Below, piece by piece: positions 7,231-13,190 of a stretch of 13,190 nt of DNA. Position 1 is the stretch's first letter. Each line of letters opens with the position of its first letter. This DNA comes from Bordetella parapertussis (GTDB taxonomy: Bacteria > Pseudomonadota > Gammaproteobacteria > Burkholderiales > Burkholderiaceae_B), in contig CAMBZR010000081.1 of the NCBI GenBank assembly GCA_945872285.1, positions 1 to 13,190 on the forward strand. The letters are read 5' to 3'. A program made the translations under genes and the position numbers. The notes beneath the pieces were generated by a model that saw only the letters and a program-made list of their open reading frames with translations, was not told the origin of the DNA and searched no databases.

Positions 7231-8463
7231 GTGACGCAAGCCGCGGCTCTTGGCGAAGCACTGCCTGATGGCTGTGCGGTTGATACAGTCGACATCGAGC
7301 GTGTTTTGCGGCTAGTCGAGGCGATGCCCGGCGACCTAGATAAATTATTTTCGGCTCAAGAACTCACTGATGCGGGTGAGGGCGCCGGGCGCATTGCCAG
7401 CTTGGCTGCGCGCTTTGCGGCCAAAGAAGCATGCCTGAAATTGTTTCCGCGCGAGACCGCACTCAATACGATCACGGCCATGGATTTTTCAGTGGTGCGC
7501 GACGCGTATGGGGCCCCGCACGTCGTGGTGAGTGCCGCGGCTGAAATCGTCATGGGCAGGCACTTAGTCGCTGAGATCAAATTGTCGTTAACGCACACGC
7601 CGCTATCCGCCACTGCTGTGGCCTTGCGGGTGCCTAAAGTGATTGAGCCAAGTCGGGGTGGGCGCTTTTTATACCGCTGGTTACCTTACCGGCGGTCGGT
7701 GATTTTAGAAAACCTCAAGCGTGTTTTTGGCGCGCAAGTGAGCCAACAGCAAATCACCTTGTTGGCGCAGGCACATTACAGCCACTTACTGAGCTTATTG
7801 AAAGAATTATTTCAATTTCGATTTTTATCCACGCAGCAAAAAAAAGATGTCGTGAAAGTCGAAGACGTATCTATCATGTGGGACGCCTATGCCCAAGGCA
7901 AGGGGGTCTTGATCTTGACGGGCCACTTCGGTAACTTTGAGGTGTCTACGGTTGCTGGGATCGAGCATTTTCCGCAGGTGAAGGGACATATTCATTTTTT
8001 GCGAAGGCCGATCAAACCCAAATGGCTGAGTGATTTACTCACGAATCGCTTTAAAAAAGCAGGTTTTGGCGTGGTGGGGCGCCGTGGCTCTCTTGAAGAG
8101 ATTGTTGAGACGCTTGAGCGAGGCGATGTCATCGTTTTTCCGTTTGATCAATATGCCAGACGGCCAGAAGGCATTGAGGTTGAGTTTTTTGGCCACGCTG
8201 CTGGCACCTATAAAAGCATGGCCCTCATCACGTTGGCGACTGGTGCGCCAGTGGTGCCAGCGGCTTCATGGCGCGAACCCGATGGCACGCATGTGTTACG
8301 GTTTTTACCCCCACTCACACCAATCGTAGATGATGATGTCGGGAGTGAAATCACGCGTAACACGCGCGCGTTCAATCAGGCTCTTGAGCTGGCAATTGTG
8401 CGACATCCAGAGCAGTGGTGGTGGATGCACCGCCGCTGGAAAAATCAACCTACGTTAAGCTAG
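7231..8463 (+). CDS. Fusion: AcpS-type phosphopantetheinyl transferase + LpxL/HtrB-type acyltransferase
   Basis: A 410-residue two-domain protein. Residues about 1-135 form an AcpS-like holo-ACP synthase. DTVDIERV holds the Mg ligand Asp18, RFAAKEACLK holds Glu66 and Lys70, and the domain ends in LSLTHTPLSATAVAL, like the SLSHT end of AcpS. From about 145 the chain becomes an LpxL/HtrB-type lysophospholipid or lipid A acyltransferase: RRSVILENLKRVF, then TGHFGNFE with His232 and Glu237 (H-x4-E catalytic motif), and WWWMHRRWK at the end. The N-terminal membrane anchor usual in LpxL is absent. The predicted dual role is to activate the upstream ACP and to move the finished acyl group from it to a lipid or glycolipid at the inner membrane. 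I place the start at GTG 7231, one base after the upstream stop. GTG 7216 is an alternative, and an in-frame ATG at 7126 lies deep in the previous gene. No clear Shine-Dalgarno is seen, so coupled translation is likely. Confidence 0.88.
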   Translation: MTQAAALGEALPDGCAVDTVDIERVLRLVEAMPGDLDKLFSAQELTDAGEGAGRIASLAARFAAKEACLKLFPRETALNTITAMDFSVVRDAYGAPHVVVSAAAEIVMGRHLVAEIKLSLTHTPLSATAVALRVPKVIEPSRGGRFLYRWLPYRRSVILENLKRVFGAQVSQQQITLLAQAHYSHLLSLLKELFQFRFLSTQQKKDVVKVEDVSIMWDAYAQGKGVLILTGHFGNFEVSTVAGIEHFPQVKGHIHFLRRPIKPKWLSDLLTNRFKKAGFGVVGRRGSLEEIVETLERGDVIVFPFDQYARRPEGIEVEFFGHAAGTYKSMALITLATGAPVVPAASWREPDGTHVLRFLPPLTPIVDDDVGSEITRNTRAFNQALELAIVRHPEQWWWMHRRWKNQPTLS

Positions 8464-8467
8464 TGCG

Positions 8468-8698
8468 TTAGTTCGATTGTTGATGTTTGTCGTAAACATA
8501 AGTGCCGATTGCACCAATCGCTGCGCCACCCAAGGCGCCCCAAACAGGGTTGCCATCCGCGATCAGCGCAATGCCTGCACCTGCAGCCGCACCAATTGCA
8601 CCTGCTGAGAGCGTGCGCTGTTGAGTGTTACTCATGTTTGAACAGCCGCCAAGGCTCAGTGCTGCGCAAACGGGTAAAGCCAGTAAGATTTTTTTCAT
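8468..8698 (-). CDS. Small glycine-zipper lipoprotein
   Basis: A 76-residue predicted lipoprotein. The signal peptide MKKILLALPVCAALSLGGC ends in a lipobox (LGGC) with the lipidated Cys19. The mature part contains a glycine zipper (GAIGAAAGAGIALIADG, then GALGGAAIGAIG) able to form a paired membrane hairpin, and ends in a short polar tail YDKHQQSN. This resembles osmotically induced OsmB-like or YMGG-type small envelope proteins; the exact role is unknown. Two adjacent ATGs exist; AAGGAT at 8704-8709 sits 5 nt before the ATG at 8698, which I prefer over 8701. It converges on the acyltransferase fusion gene with only 4 nt between the two stops, and no terminator is visible there. Confidence 0.8.
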   Translation of the reverse strand: MKKILLALPVCAALSLGGCSNMSNTQQRTLSAGAIGAAAGAGIALIADGNPVWGALGGAAIGAIGTYVYDKHQQSN

Positions 8699-8737
8699 CA
8701 TCAATCCTTAAATATAACCATGTCAGACATCGTGCAC

Positions 8738-8754
8738 AAAACCCTAAAGGTTTT
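8738..8754 (-). terminator. Weak hairpin at the end of the Rap1a-like gene
   Basis: AAAACC and GGTTTT form a 6-bp stem with a five-base loop, next to the stop codon of the minus-strand gene that ends at 8754. Only two pairs are G-C, so it would be a weak terminator at best. Confidence 0.25.
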
Positions 8755-9113
8755 TAGCGTTTGCAAGGAAACGTCTCGCCCAAATAGCGCAAAATCGTAT
8801 CTGACGCTGAGGCCTGTTTGAACTGTGGATGCGCGGCTGACCACTTGATAAAGTTATCAATGTGTTGTTGGCGTGTCAGGGTAGAGGTTTGCGCGCAGAC
8901 AAAGGCAGGGGCTTTTTGCGGGTGACGCGTCACGAGGTAGGTTTCGTAGACGCCTTGGCTGTAGCCGTGGCAAAAGTTTTGAGCGGCTACGTCTGCTGTG
9001 CTCGCACACAGGCCGACAAATTTTTCAGTAGTCGTGGTGGCCGCCGGGGCTTGTTGCGCCGAGGTGGTTGCACTGGCGAGCGCCAGGCAAAGCAGTGCAA
9101 GGTGTTTGTTCAT
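8754..9113 (-). CDS. Exported Rap1a/Tai-like small protein with four cysteines
   Basis: A precursor of 119 residues (120 if the adjacent upstream ATG at 9116 is used). The signal peptide is MNKHLALLCLALASATTSAQ with cleavage near TSA-Q, so the protein is periplasmic or secreted. The mature part has four cysteines: GLCAS, NFCHGYSQGVYE, FVCAQ and FPCKR. This fits two disulfides and the Rap1a/Tai domain pattern of C..FCxGYxxGvyd..C..hP..fPC, which covers immunity proteins to type VI amidase effectors but also many orphan exported proteins. No T6SS effector gene lies nearby, so an immunity role is not supported by context. The downstream ATG at 9113 has better spacing (7 nt) from a weak GGA. The stop overlaps a weak hairpin, and the small lipoprotein gene follows in the same direction. 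Confidence 0.72.
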   Translation of the reverse strand: MNKHLALLCLALASATTSAQQAPAATTTTEKFVGLCASTADVAAQNFCHGYSQGVYETYLVTRHPQKAPAFVCAQTSTLTRQQHIDNFIKWSAAHPQFKQASASDTILRYLGETFPCKR

Positions 9114-9224
9114 CATGATTTCCGAGAAGCTTCGCCGTTTTGGTCGAAGGAATAAGGGCTCAATGGTACTGCAATCACGGTCTTTCGAGCCGATTCAGAT
9201 CCTGAGATGCGGTTGCTAAATCAC

Positions 9225-9253
9225 TCAATTGAATCATAACTTGGAAGTACAAT
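9225..9253 (+). promoter_or_regulatory. Candidate promoter of the SlyB-like lipoprotein gene
   Basis: TACAAT at 9248-9253 is a good -10 box. The hexamer 17 bp upstream (9225-9230, TCAATT) is a poor -35. An alternative is TTGCTA (9213-9218) with CATAAC (9235-9240), spacer 16. Either would start transcription about 25-40 nt before the ATG at 9286. Confidence 0.3.
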
Positions 9254-9285
9254 TACGCAAATTCCCCTTTTAATCGAGATCCTCA

Positions 9286-9723
9286 ATGTTTAAAAGAATC
9301 GTCGCTGGCACAGTCACTATTTTATTCACTTTAGGTTTAACCGCTTGTGCGCCAACGACGCCTTCCGCTCCGCTTGAAATTCGCTCAGGTGTGATCCAAC
9401 AAATTACGGCAACACAAATCGCGCACAACCACGAAACTGGCGTGGGGGCTGTGATTGGTGCGCTGGGCGGTTTGGGGGTTGGGGCGCTTATTGGCTCGGG
9501 CACGGGTAAAGCTGTCGCGATGGTTCTCGGTGCGGTGGGTGGCGCTGTGGGTGGCAATGAAATTCAAAAACATTATGACAAGCCCGTTGCAGGTCAACAA
9601 ATTTTTGTTCGTACCAGCAGCGGTGTGTTAGTGACTGTCACGCAGCCGACCGGTAACTTTCGCTTAGGCCAAAAAGTTTATATCGAAGGTGCGGGTACTG
9701 ACGCCCGAGTTGTGGCCCAGTAA
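9286..9723 (+). CDS. SlyB-like glycine-zipper outer-membrane lipoprotein
   Basis: A 145-residue lipoprotein of the 17-kDa antigen / SlyB / Pcp type. The signal peptide ends in lipobox LTAC with lipidated Cys21. The central glycine-rich segment (GVGAVIGALGGLGVGALIGSG, continuing GAVGGAVGGNEIQKHY, about residues 52-98) is the 2TM glycine zipper. The C-terminal part is a small beta-type domain with QIFVRTSSGVLVTVTQ and FRLGQKVYIEGAG, as in SlyB. It is expected in the outer membrane and linked to envelope integrity or stress in relatives. It has its own AT-rich upstream region, is divergent from the Rap1a-like gene, and ends in front of a strong terminator. The match is by motif pattern only; the precise orthologue is not certain. 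Confidence 0.85.
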   Translation: MFKRIVAGTVTILFTLGLTACAPTTPSAPLEIRSGVIQQITATQIAHNHETGVGAVIGALGGLGVGALIGSGTGKAVAMVLGAVGGAVGGNEIQKHYDKPVAGQQIFVRTSSGVLVTVTQPTGNFRLGQKVYIEGAGTDARVVAQ

Positions 9724-9776
9724 GGGTTGAGGCGGATGGCGATTAAAGTATTTAGCCTGACACGCAAAATGATGAC

Positions 9777-9808
9777 AAAAAAAACCGCTGCAGTGCAGCG
9801 GTTTTTTT
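9777..9808. terminator. Bidirectional rho-independent terminator
   Basis: A perfect 7-bp G-C rich stem CCGCTGC/GCAGCGG with an AGT loop is flanked by eight A on the left and seven T on the right. It therefore works as an intrinsic terminator for the plus-strand lipoprotein gene ending at 9723 and, read on the other strand, for the HiPIP gene ending at 9821. Confidence 0.93.
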
Positions 9809-9820
9809 ATCGGTAATCGC

Positions 9821-10126
9821 TTAAGCTTTTTTGACCCAAGCGTTACACCATCCTGGCCCGGCAACAAGCTTGCCGGGGAAGATCGCACAGGTGCCGGCTT
9901 CGGGTGACTTGCTGACGTACAGCTGGCAGTTCGTGCAAACTTGGCCATCGACGTACTTAGGAAACTTGGCCTTATCGACTTGAGTGGCGACTGCTTTGTA
10001 GCCCAATCCAACCGCTTGAGGTTCGGCTTCGCCGAGCATCGCTTGCGCGTTAGCTTGTTGTGCAAGAGGCAAGGTGGCTAGGCCGGCGGCCGAATAAATG
10101 ATGAATTGGCGACGTGTGGTTTTCAT
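9821..10126 (-). CDS. High-potential iron-sulfur protein (HiPIP), Tat-exported
   Basis: A 101-residue precursor of a soluble periplasmic electron carrier with one [4Fe-4S] cluster cycling between +2 and +3. The N-terminus KTTRRQFIIYSAAGLATLP is a twin-arginine signal (Arg5-Arg6), with cleavage probably in ANAQA near residue 27-29; Tat export fits a cofactor inserted before transport. The four cluster ligands are Cys64 and Cys67 (VCTNCQ), Cys80 (GTCAIFPGK) and Cys94 (GWCNAW), in HiPIP spacing, and the mature part is of normal HiPIP size. The start is the ATG at 10126, preceded by AGGAT. An in-frame extension to 10228 would bury the Tat signal and is rejected. HiPIPs carry electrons from the bc1 complex to terminal oxidases, reaction centres or other acceptors; the partner is not visible here. 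Transcription ends at the 9777-9808 terminator. Confidence 0.95.
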   Translation of the reverse strand: MKTTRRQFIIYSAAGLATLPLAQQANAQAMLGEAEPQAVGLGYKAVATQVDKAKFPKYVDGQVCTNCQLYVSKSPEAGTCAIFPGKLVAGPGWCNAWVKKA

Positions 10127-10312
10127 AGCGGTATCCTGAAAATAAAAATGCTTTTTGAGCAAAATGGCGTGTGGTGAAACGGCGTATCGTTGTAACGAAA
10201 CTTTGATTAAGCTCGGCAGTAAAACCAACCCACGCTGCCAAACGCATACCTAATTGTACGGATTTCACAGCTAAGATGTTGTGAGTGCAGTGTGGTTAAA
10301 TTTTGCTTGCGC

Positions 10313-11182
10313 TCAATCGGCATGACGCTTGTCAAACTCCCAAACATCTTCAAAGCCCATCAATTTAGTCAGGTCAGTAAAGTCGTACAAGTCAACCGTG
10401 TTGTTAGTCGATGAACCTGTGCTTTTAAAATGCTCGTAGACCTTGGTCATGGCGTGCACGCCTGCTAGCAGGGCTGTGACCGGAAATATCGCTAACTTAA
10501 AACCTAGCGCTTCAAGGTCAGCCTTGCTTAAGACAGGCGTGCGACCTTTTTCAACCATATTCGCCAACAACGGCAAATCAAATGACGCGCCAATCTTGCG
10601 CATTTCTTCTTCGGTTTCGGGTGATTCAACAAACAAAATGTCTGCGCCGGCTTTGGCATAGGCCTCAGCGCGTCGCAGTGCTTCATCCAAACCAAGCGTG
10701 GTGCGCGAATCAGTGCGCGCAATAATCAAAAAATCTTTTGACTGACGGGCTTCGGCAGCGACTTTGATCTTTTTGACCATATCCGCCATCGGGATCACCC
10801 GCCGTCCTGGCGTGTGGCCGCATTTTTTAGGAAATTCTTGGTCTTCGAGTTGAATCGCTGAGGCGCCAGCCAGTTCATAGCCTTGCACCGTGTGGCGTAC
10901 ATTTAATAAACCACCGTAGCCAGTGTCGCCGTCGGCAATTAAAGGCGTACGCGCCATTTTTGCCATGGCGCCGACGCGCCCAACCATATCGCTGTAGGTG
11001 GCCAGGCCCGCATCCGGTAAGCCCAGGTGCGAGGCCACTGCGCCAAAGCCGGTCATGTACAAGGCGTCAAAGCCAAAGCTGTCAGCCAGTCGTAACGACA
11101 CCATGTCGTAGACGCCTGGGGCGGTTACCAGCCCAGGTTGTTTCAGGCGCTCATGCAGCTTTGCAGGTTTAGAATTTGCCAT
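10313..11182 (-). CDS. Isocitrate lyase / PEP mutase superfamily carbon-carbon lyase
   Basis: A 289-residue TIM-barrel enzyme, cytoplasmic and Mg-dependent. DGDTGYGG (84-91) supplies the metal-binding Asp residues, with LEDQ at 112-115. KKCGH at 119-123 is the catalytic loop of the lyase branch (isocitrate, 2-methylisocitrate and dimethylmalate lyases), where Cys121 acts as the acid/base. Pure oxaloacetate decarboxylases and PEP mutases of the superfamily lack this Cys. The opening segment TAPGVYDMVSLRLADSFGFDALYMTGFG also fits the 2,3-dimethylmalate or methylisocitrate lyase-like group, so cleavage of a substituted malate or isocitrate into pyruvate or succinate plus a keto acid is likely. 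The substrate cannot be fixed from sequence. The start is the ATG at 11182, with GAGG 9 nt upstream; a TTG at 11197 would overlap that Shine-Dalgarno. No prp-cluster genes adjoin it. Confidence 0.85.
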   Translation of the reverse strand: MANSKPAKLHERLKQPGLVTAPGVYDMVSLRLADSFGFDALYMTGFGAVASHLGLPDAGLATYSDMVGRVGAMAKMARTPLIADGDTGYGGLLNVRHTVQGYELAGASAIQLEDQEFPKKCGHTPGRRVIPMADMVKKIKVAAEARQSKDFLIIARTDSRTTLGLDEALRRAEAYAKAGADILFVESPETEEEMRKIGASFDLPLLANMVEKGRTPVLSKADLEALGFKLAIFPVTALLAGVHAMTKVYEHFKSTGSSTNNTVDLYDFTDLTKLMGFEDVWEFDKRHAD

Positions 11183-11502
11183 GGTTAAGTGCCTCAAAAA
11201 AATGAACGCTTATCGTAGCAGGTCATGCAACGAATTTTTGCCCGATCACGCGGCGGATTTTGCAGCAGGCCAAAAGGAAATCGCTCGCGCGACCGATTCG
11301 TGACTCCCGCAGGTCGCCATTAAGCACTTGACGCGATGCAGCCAGCGAGCCACACTCAAGCTTTCGAAGTCGTGTATTGCTAGAAAATCCCCTAGACCGG
11401 TTCGTGTCGTTTTTTTGTTTATCAGCCTTACTGTGATTGGTTCTGTGTTGAGGTTTCTTGATCGATGTTGCGAGTGATTCTTATTTACCAAAGGGTGCCC
11501 CG
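11183..11502. other. Divergent intergenic region, no gene supported
   Basis: These 320 bases separate the minus-strand lyase from the plus-strand DUF1445 gene and should hold both promoters. The left two-thirds are GC-rich, with a small inverted repeat AATCG/CGATT (11279-11283 and 11294-11298) around a CG-rich loop. The right third is AT-rich with a T run near 11410-11420. I could not settle on a convincing -35/-10 pair. A minus-strand open frame (11246-11491) has a TTG start and no Shine-Dalgarno, so it is not called. AAAGGG at 11491-11496 is the Shine-Dalgarno of the next gene. Confidence 0.5.
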
Positions 11503-12336
11503 ATGAACGACCTCAGTCTGCCAAAAGCTGTGAGCCAAGCGGCGCTGTCTACACCGGCCGTTAATCTCGGTCATCAAGCTCGGTTGCGCAGTCGTCGCGG
11601 TGAGGTGCGTGGCCATACCGCCGGTGTCGCGCCAGGTAACGTGCAAGGCAATTTGATGATATTGCCCAAAGACCTTGCGAGTGATTTTTTGTTGTTTTGC
11701 CAGCGCAATCCGCGGCCCTGTCCAGTATTGGCAGTCTCTGAGGTAGGTAACCCGATGCTGCCCACTCTGGGTGAAGATGTTGATATTCGGTATGACATTC
11801 CTCGCTATCGTGTCTACAAAGACGGCTTGTTGGTGGATGAACCCTACGATATTGCCAGCCAATGGCGCGACGATTTGGTGAGCTTTGTCTTGGGATGCTC
11901 TTTTTCGTTTGAGCAAGCCTTAATCGAAGCTGGGATCCCTTTACGGCATATCCAAGAGCAACGTACCGTGCCCATGTATCGCACCAATATTGCGACCACG
12001 CCGGCGGGTGTGTTTCACGGCCCGATGGTGGTGTCGATGCGCCCGATGCGCCCGGCAGATATTGTGCGTGCCGTGCAGGTTACTTCGCGGTTTCCGAGCG
12101 TGCATGGTGCGCCGGTTCATATTGGCATGCCGCACTTAATTGGTATCCAAGATATCAACAAACCTGATTTTGGTGAATCGGTCACCATCCATGAGGATGA
12201 GATGCCCGTGTTTTGGGCTTGTGGCGTGACGCCGCAATCTGTTGCGATGGCGATGAAGCCTGCCTTTTGTTTGACGCATGCACCAGGTTCAATGCTCGTG
12301 ACTGATCTGAGCAATAGTAGTTTGGCAAGTTTTTAA
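11503..12336 (+). CDS. DUF1445 family putative hydro-lyase (YcsI / D-glutamate cyclase-like)
   Basis: A 277-residue cytoplasmic protein of the DUF1445 family. Family landmarks in order are the N-terminal [23 protein letters not shown], the [10 protein letters not shown] segment, the [15 protein letters not shown] stretch, the conserved CSFSFEQAL near residue 130, then [10 protein letters not shown] and the closing [12 protein letters not shown]. The family includes Bacillus YcsI and a domain of vertebrate D-glutamate cyclase, which interconverts D-glutamate and 5-oxo-D-proline. Bacterial members are usually annotated only as putative hydro-lyases, so the reaction here is not established. The ATG at 11503 follows AAAGGG by 6 nt. 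A TRAP binding-protein gene follows after 44 nt on the same strand, suggesting the enzyme acts on the imported solute, perhaps a hydroxy or amino acid. No kipI/kipA (pxpB/pxpC) genes are seen. Confidence 0.9.
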   Translation: MNDLSLPKAVSQAALSTPAVNLGHQARLRSRRGEVRGHTAGVAPGNVQGNLMILPKDLASDFLLFCQRNPRPCPVLAVSEVGNPMLPTLGEDVDIRYDIPRYRVYKDGLLVDEPYDIASQWRDDLVSFVLGCSFSFEQALIEAGIPLRHIQEQRTVPMYRTNIATTPAGVFHGPMVVSMRPMRPADIVRAVQVTSRFPSVHGAPVHIGMPHLIGIQDINKPDFGESVTIHEDEMPVFWACGVTPQSVAMAMKPAFCLTHAPGSMLVTDLSNSSLASF

Positions 12337-12380
12337 CCATTTCTCTCTCATCGTTATGTCATATTTTTAGGAGCTTATAG

Positions 12381-13190
12381 ATGAACATGTTAAATCGATC
12401 AATGATGGTCACAGCCCTGTGTGCTGCAATGCAGCTATCAAGCGTGTCGGCCCAAACGGCTGCAACTGGGCCAAAGATTGCGGTGCAAGCCATCACTCAG
12501 GTGTCGCCCACTCTCCCGCAGTACACTCAGGTGGATCAACCTATGTTGCGTGATGGGCTCAAAGCCGCCACCAACGGCCGCGTTGAGATCACGCTATCGT
12601 CTTGGCCAGAGCGCAACGTCAATGGCCCTGAAGTCTTGAGGTTGGTGCGTTCAGGTCAAGTTGATATCGCAGCGGGCCCGCTCACCACGGTATCGGGCGA
12701 TGTGCCCATGCTTGACGGCCTAGATCTCGCGGGCTTGAATCCAAGCATCAAGCAAGCACGCAGAGTTGCTGATGCCATGATGCCGGTTGCGAACAAAGAG
12801 CTCGAAAAGCTTGGGATCAAACTGGTTGCAACCTATCCGTTTTCAGGTCAGATGTTGTTCTGCCGAAAGCCAATTGCTTCGTTAGCCGATCTGAAAGGCC
12901 TGAAAGTTCGCATCAACGGGCCTTCTGCCGGTGACCTGGTCAAAGCGCTGGGCGGACAACCTGTATCGCTGGCCTTTGGTGAGGTCTACACAGCGCTCGA
13001 GCGCGGCACGGTCGATTGCGGGATTACTGGCTCGGGTTCGGGAAATGGCGTGAAGTGGCCCGAGGTCACAACACATCTTTACACCTTATCTTTATCATGG
13101 TCGACCGCTGGTTACTTTGTGAACTTAGCCTGGTGGAACAAACTTGAACCGTCGATTCGTGCTGAGTTCGAAAAGACCTTTGCCGCAATT
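12381..13190 (+). CDS. TRAP transporter periplasmic solute-binding protein, DctP family (3' cut)
   Basis: The first 270 residues of a secreted binding protein; the window ends before the stop and the usual length is about 330-340. A Sec signal peptide (hydrophobic to about residue 22, then VSA-QTA) is followed by the DctP fold. LADLKGLKVRINGPSAG holds Arg177, at the position of the conserved Arg that binds the substrate carboxylate. SLAFGEVYTALERGTVDCGITG is the classic VYTALQxGxVDG signature. TRAP systems import carboxylates such as C4-dicarboxylates, keto acids or sugar acids using the sodium gradient. The membrane subunits (DctQ and DctM) should lie to the right if this is a full operon; they are outside the window. 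AGGAG at 12369-12373 gives a good ribosome site. The preceding DUF1445 gene is probably cotranscribed. Confidence 0.93.
   Translation, partial: MNMLNRSMMVTALCAAMQLSSVSAQTAATGPKIAVQAITQVSPTLPQYTQVDQPMLRDGLKAATNGRVEITLSSWPERNVNGPEVLRLVRSGQVDIAAGPLTTVSGDVPMLDGLDLAGLNPSIKQARRVADAMMPVANKELEKLGIKLVATYPFSGQMLFCRKPIASLADLKGLKVRINGPSAGDLVKALGGQPVSLAFGEVYTALERGTVDCGITGSGSGNGVKWPEVTTHLYTLSLSWSTAGYFVNLAWWNKLEPSIRAEFEKTFAAI

Noticed and set aside
8754..9113. Type VI immunity function for the Rap1a/Tai-like protein
   Set aside because: No amidase effector, VgrG, Hcp or other T6SS gene is nearby; domain resemblance alone does not show the role.
10127..10228. Longer HiPIP precursor
   Set aside because: The Tat signal with twin Arg must be near the N-terminus and AGGAT precedes the ATG at 10126.
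11246..11491. 81-codon minus-strand open frame in the intergenic region
   Set aside because: TTG start, no Shine-Dalgarno and no domain I recognise; kept only as part of the intergenic observation.
1..13190. CRISPR arrays, tRNA/rRNA genes, insertion sequences, riboswitches
   Set aside because: No spaced direct repeats, cloverleaf-like segments, transposase motifs with terminal repeats or recognisable riboswitch cores were seen on either strand by eye.

Overview
The window looks like a chromosomal segment of a beta-proteobacterium of the order Burkholderiales, plausibly Alcaligenaceae. This rests on gene content and style: a Tat-exported high-potential iron-sulfur protein, a Rap1a/Tai-like small exported protein, glycine-zipper lipoproteins, a DUF1445 protein beside a TRAP solute-binding protein, and moderate G+C with GC-rich third positions. 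The placement is an inference; no rRNA or tRNA gene is present to confirm it.

Left end (1-1511, minus): nearly complete CoA-acylating methylmalonate-semialdehyde dehydrogenase (mmsA), missing only its last few codons. It is divergent from the main block across an intergenic region of about 200 bp.

Main block (1711-8463, plus): seven genes in tight order that together supply the elongation and reduction steps of a dedicated type II fatty-acyl system. They are a FabL-like enoyl reductase, a FabG-like ketoreductase, an unusually long acyl carrier protein, a double-hotdog dehydratase, an intact ketosynthase (Cys-His-His), a second ketosynthase-like protein whose nucleophilic Cys is replaced by Thr, and a fusion of an AcpS-type phosphopantetheinyl transferase to an LpxL/HtrB-type acyltransferase. 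My reading is that the fusion activates the private carrier protein, the two reductases, dehydratase and ketosynthases build a reduced acyl chain on it, and the acyltransferase half moves that chain to a lipid acceptor. Malonyl loading must come from housekeeping FabD, since none is encoded here. This is the most interesting part of the window. The product and acceptor are unknown.

Middle (8468-9723): three small exported proteins. Two are minus-strand genes, a 76-residue glycine-zipper lipoprotein and a four-cysteine Rap1a/Tai-like protein. The third is a plus-strand SlyB-like glycine-zipper lipoprotein ending near a strong bidirectional terminator (9777-9808).

Right part (9821-13190): minus-strand genes for a HiPIP-type iron-sulfur electron carrier and an isocitrate-lyase/PEP-mutase superfamily lyase with a KKCGH motif. 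A 320 bp divergent intergenic region follows, then plus-strand genes for a DUF1445 putative hydro-lyase and a TRAP-type (DctP) periplasmic binding protein cut by the window end. The last two look like an uptake-and-catabolism pair for an organic or amino acid. No CRISPR array, insertion sequence, tRNA or rRNA was seen.
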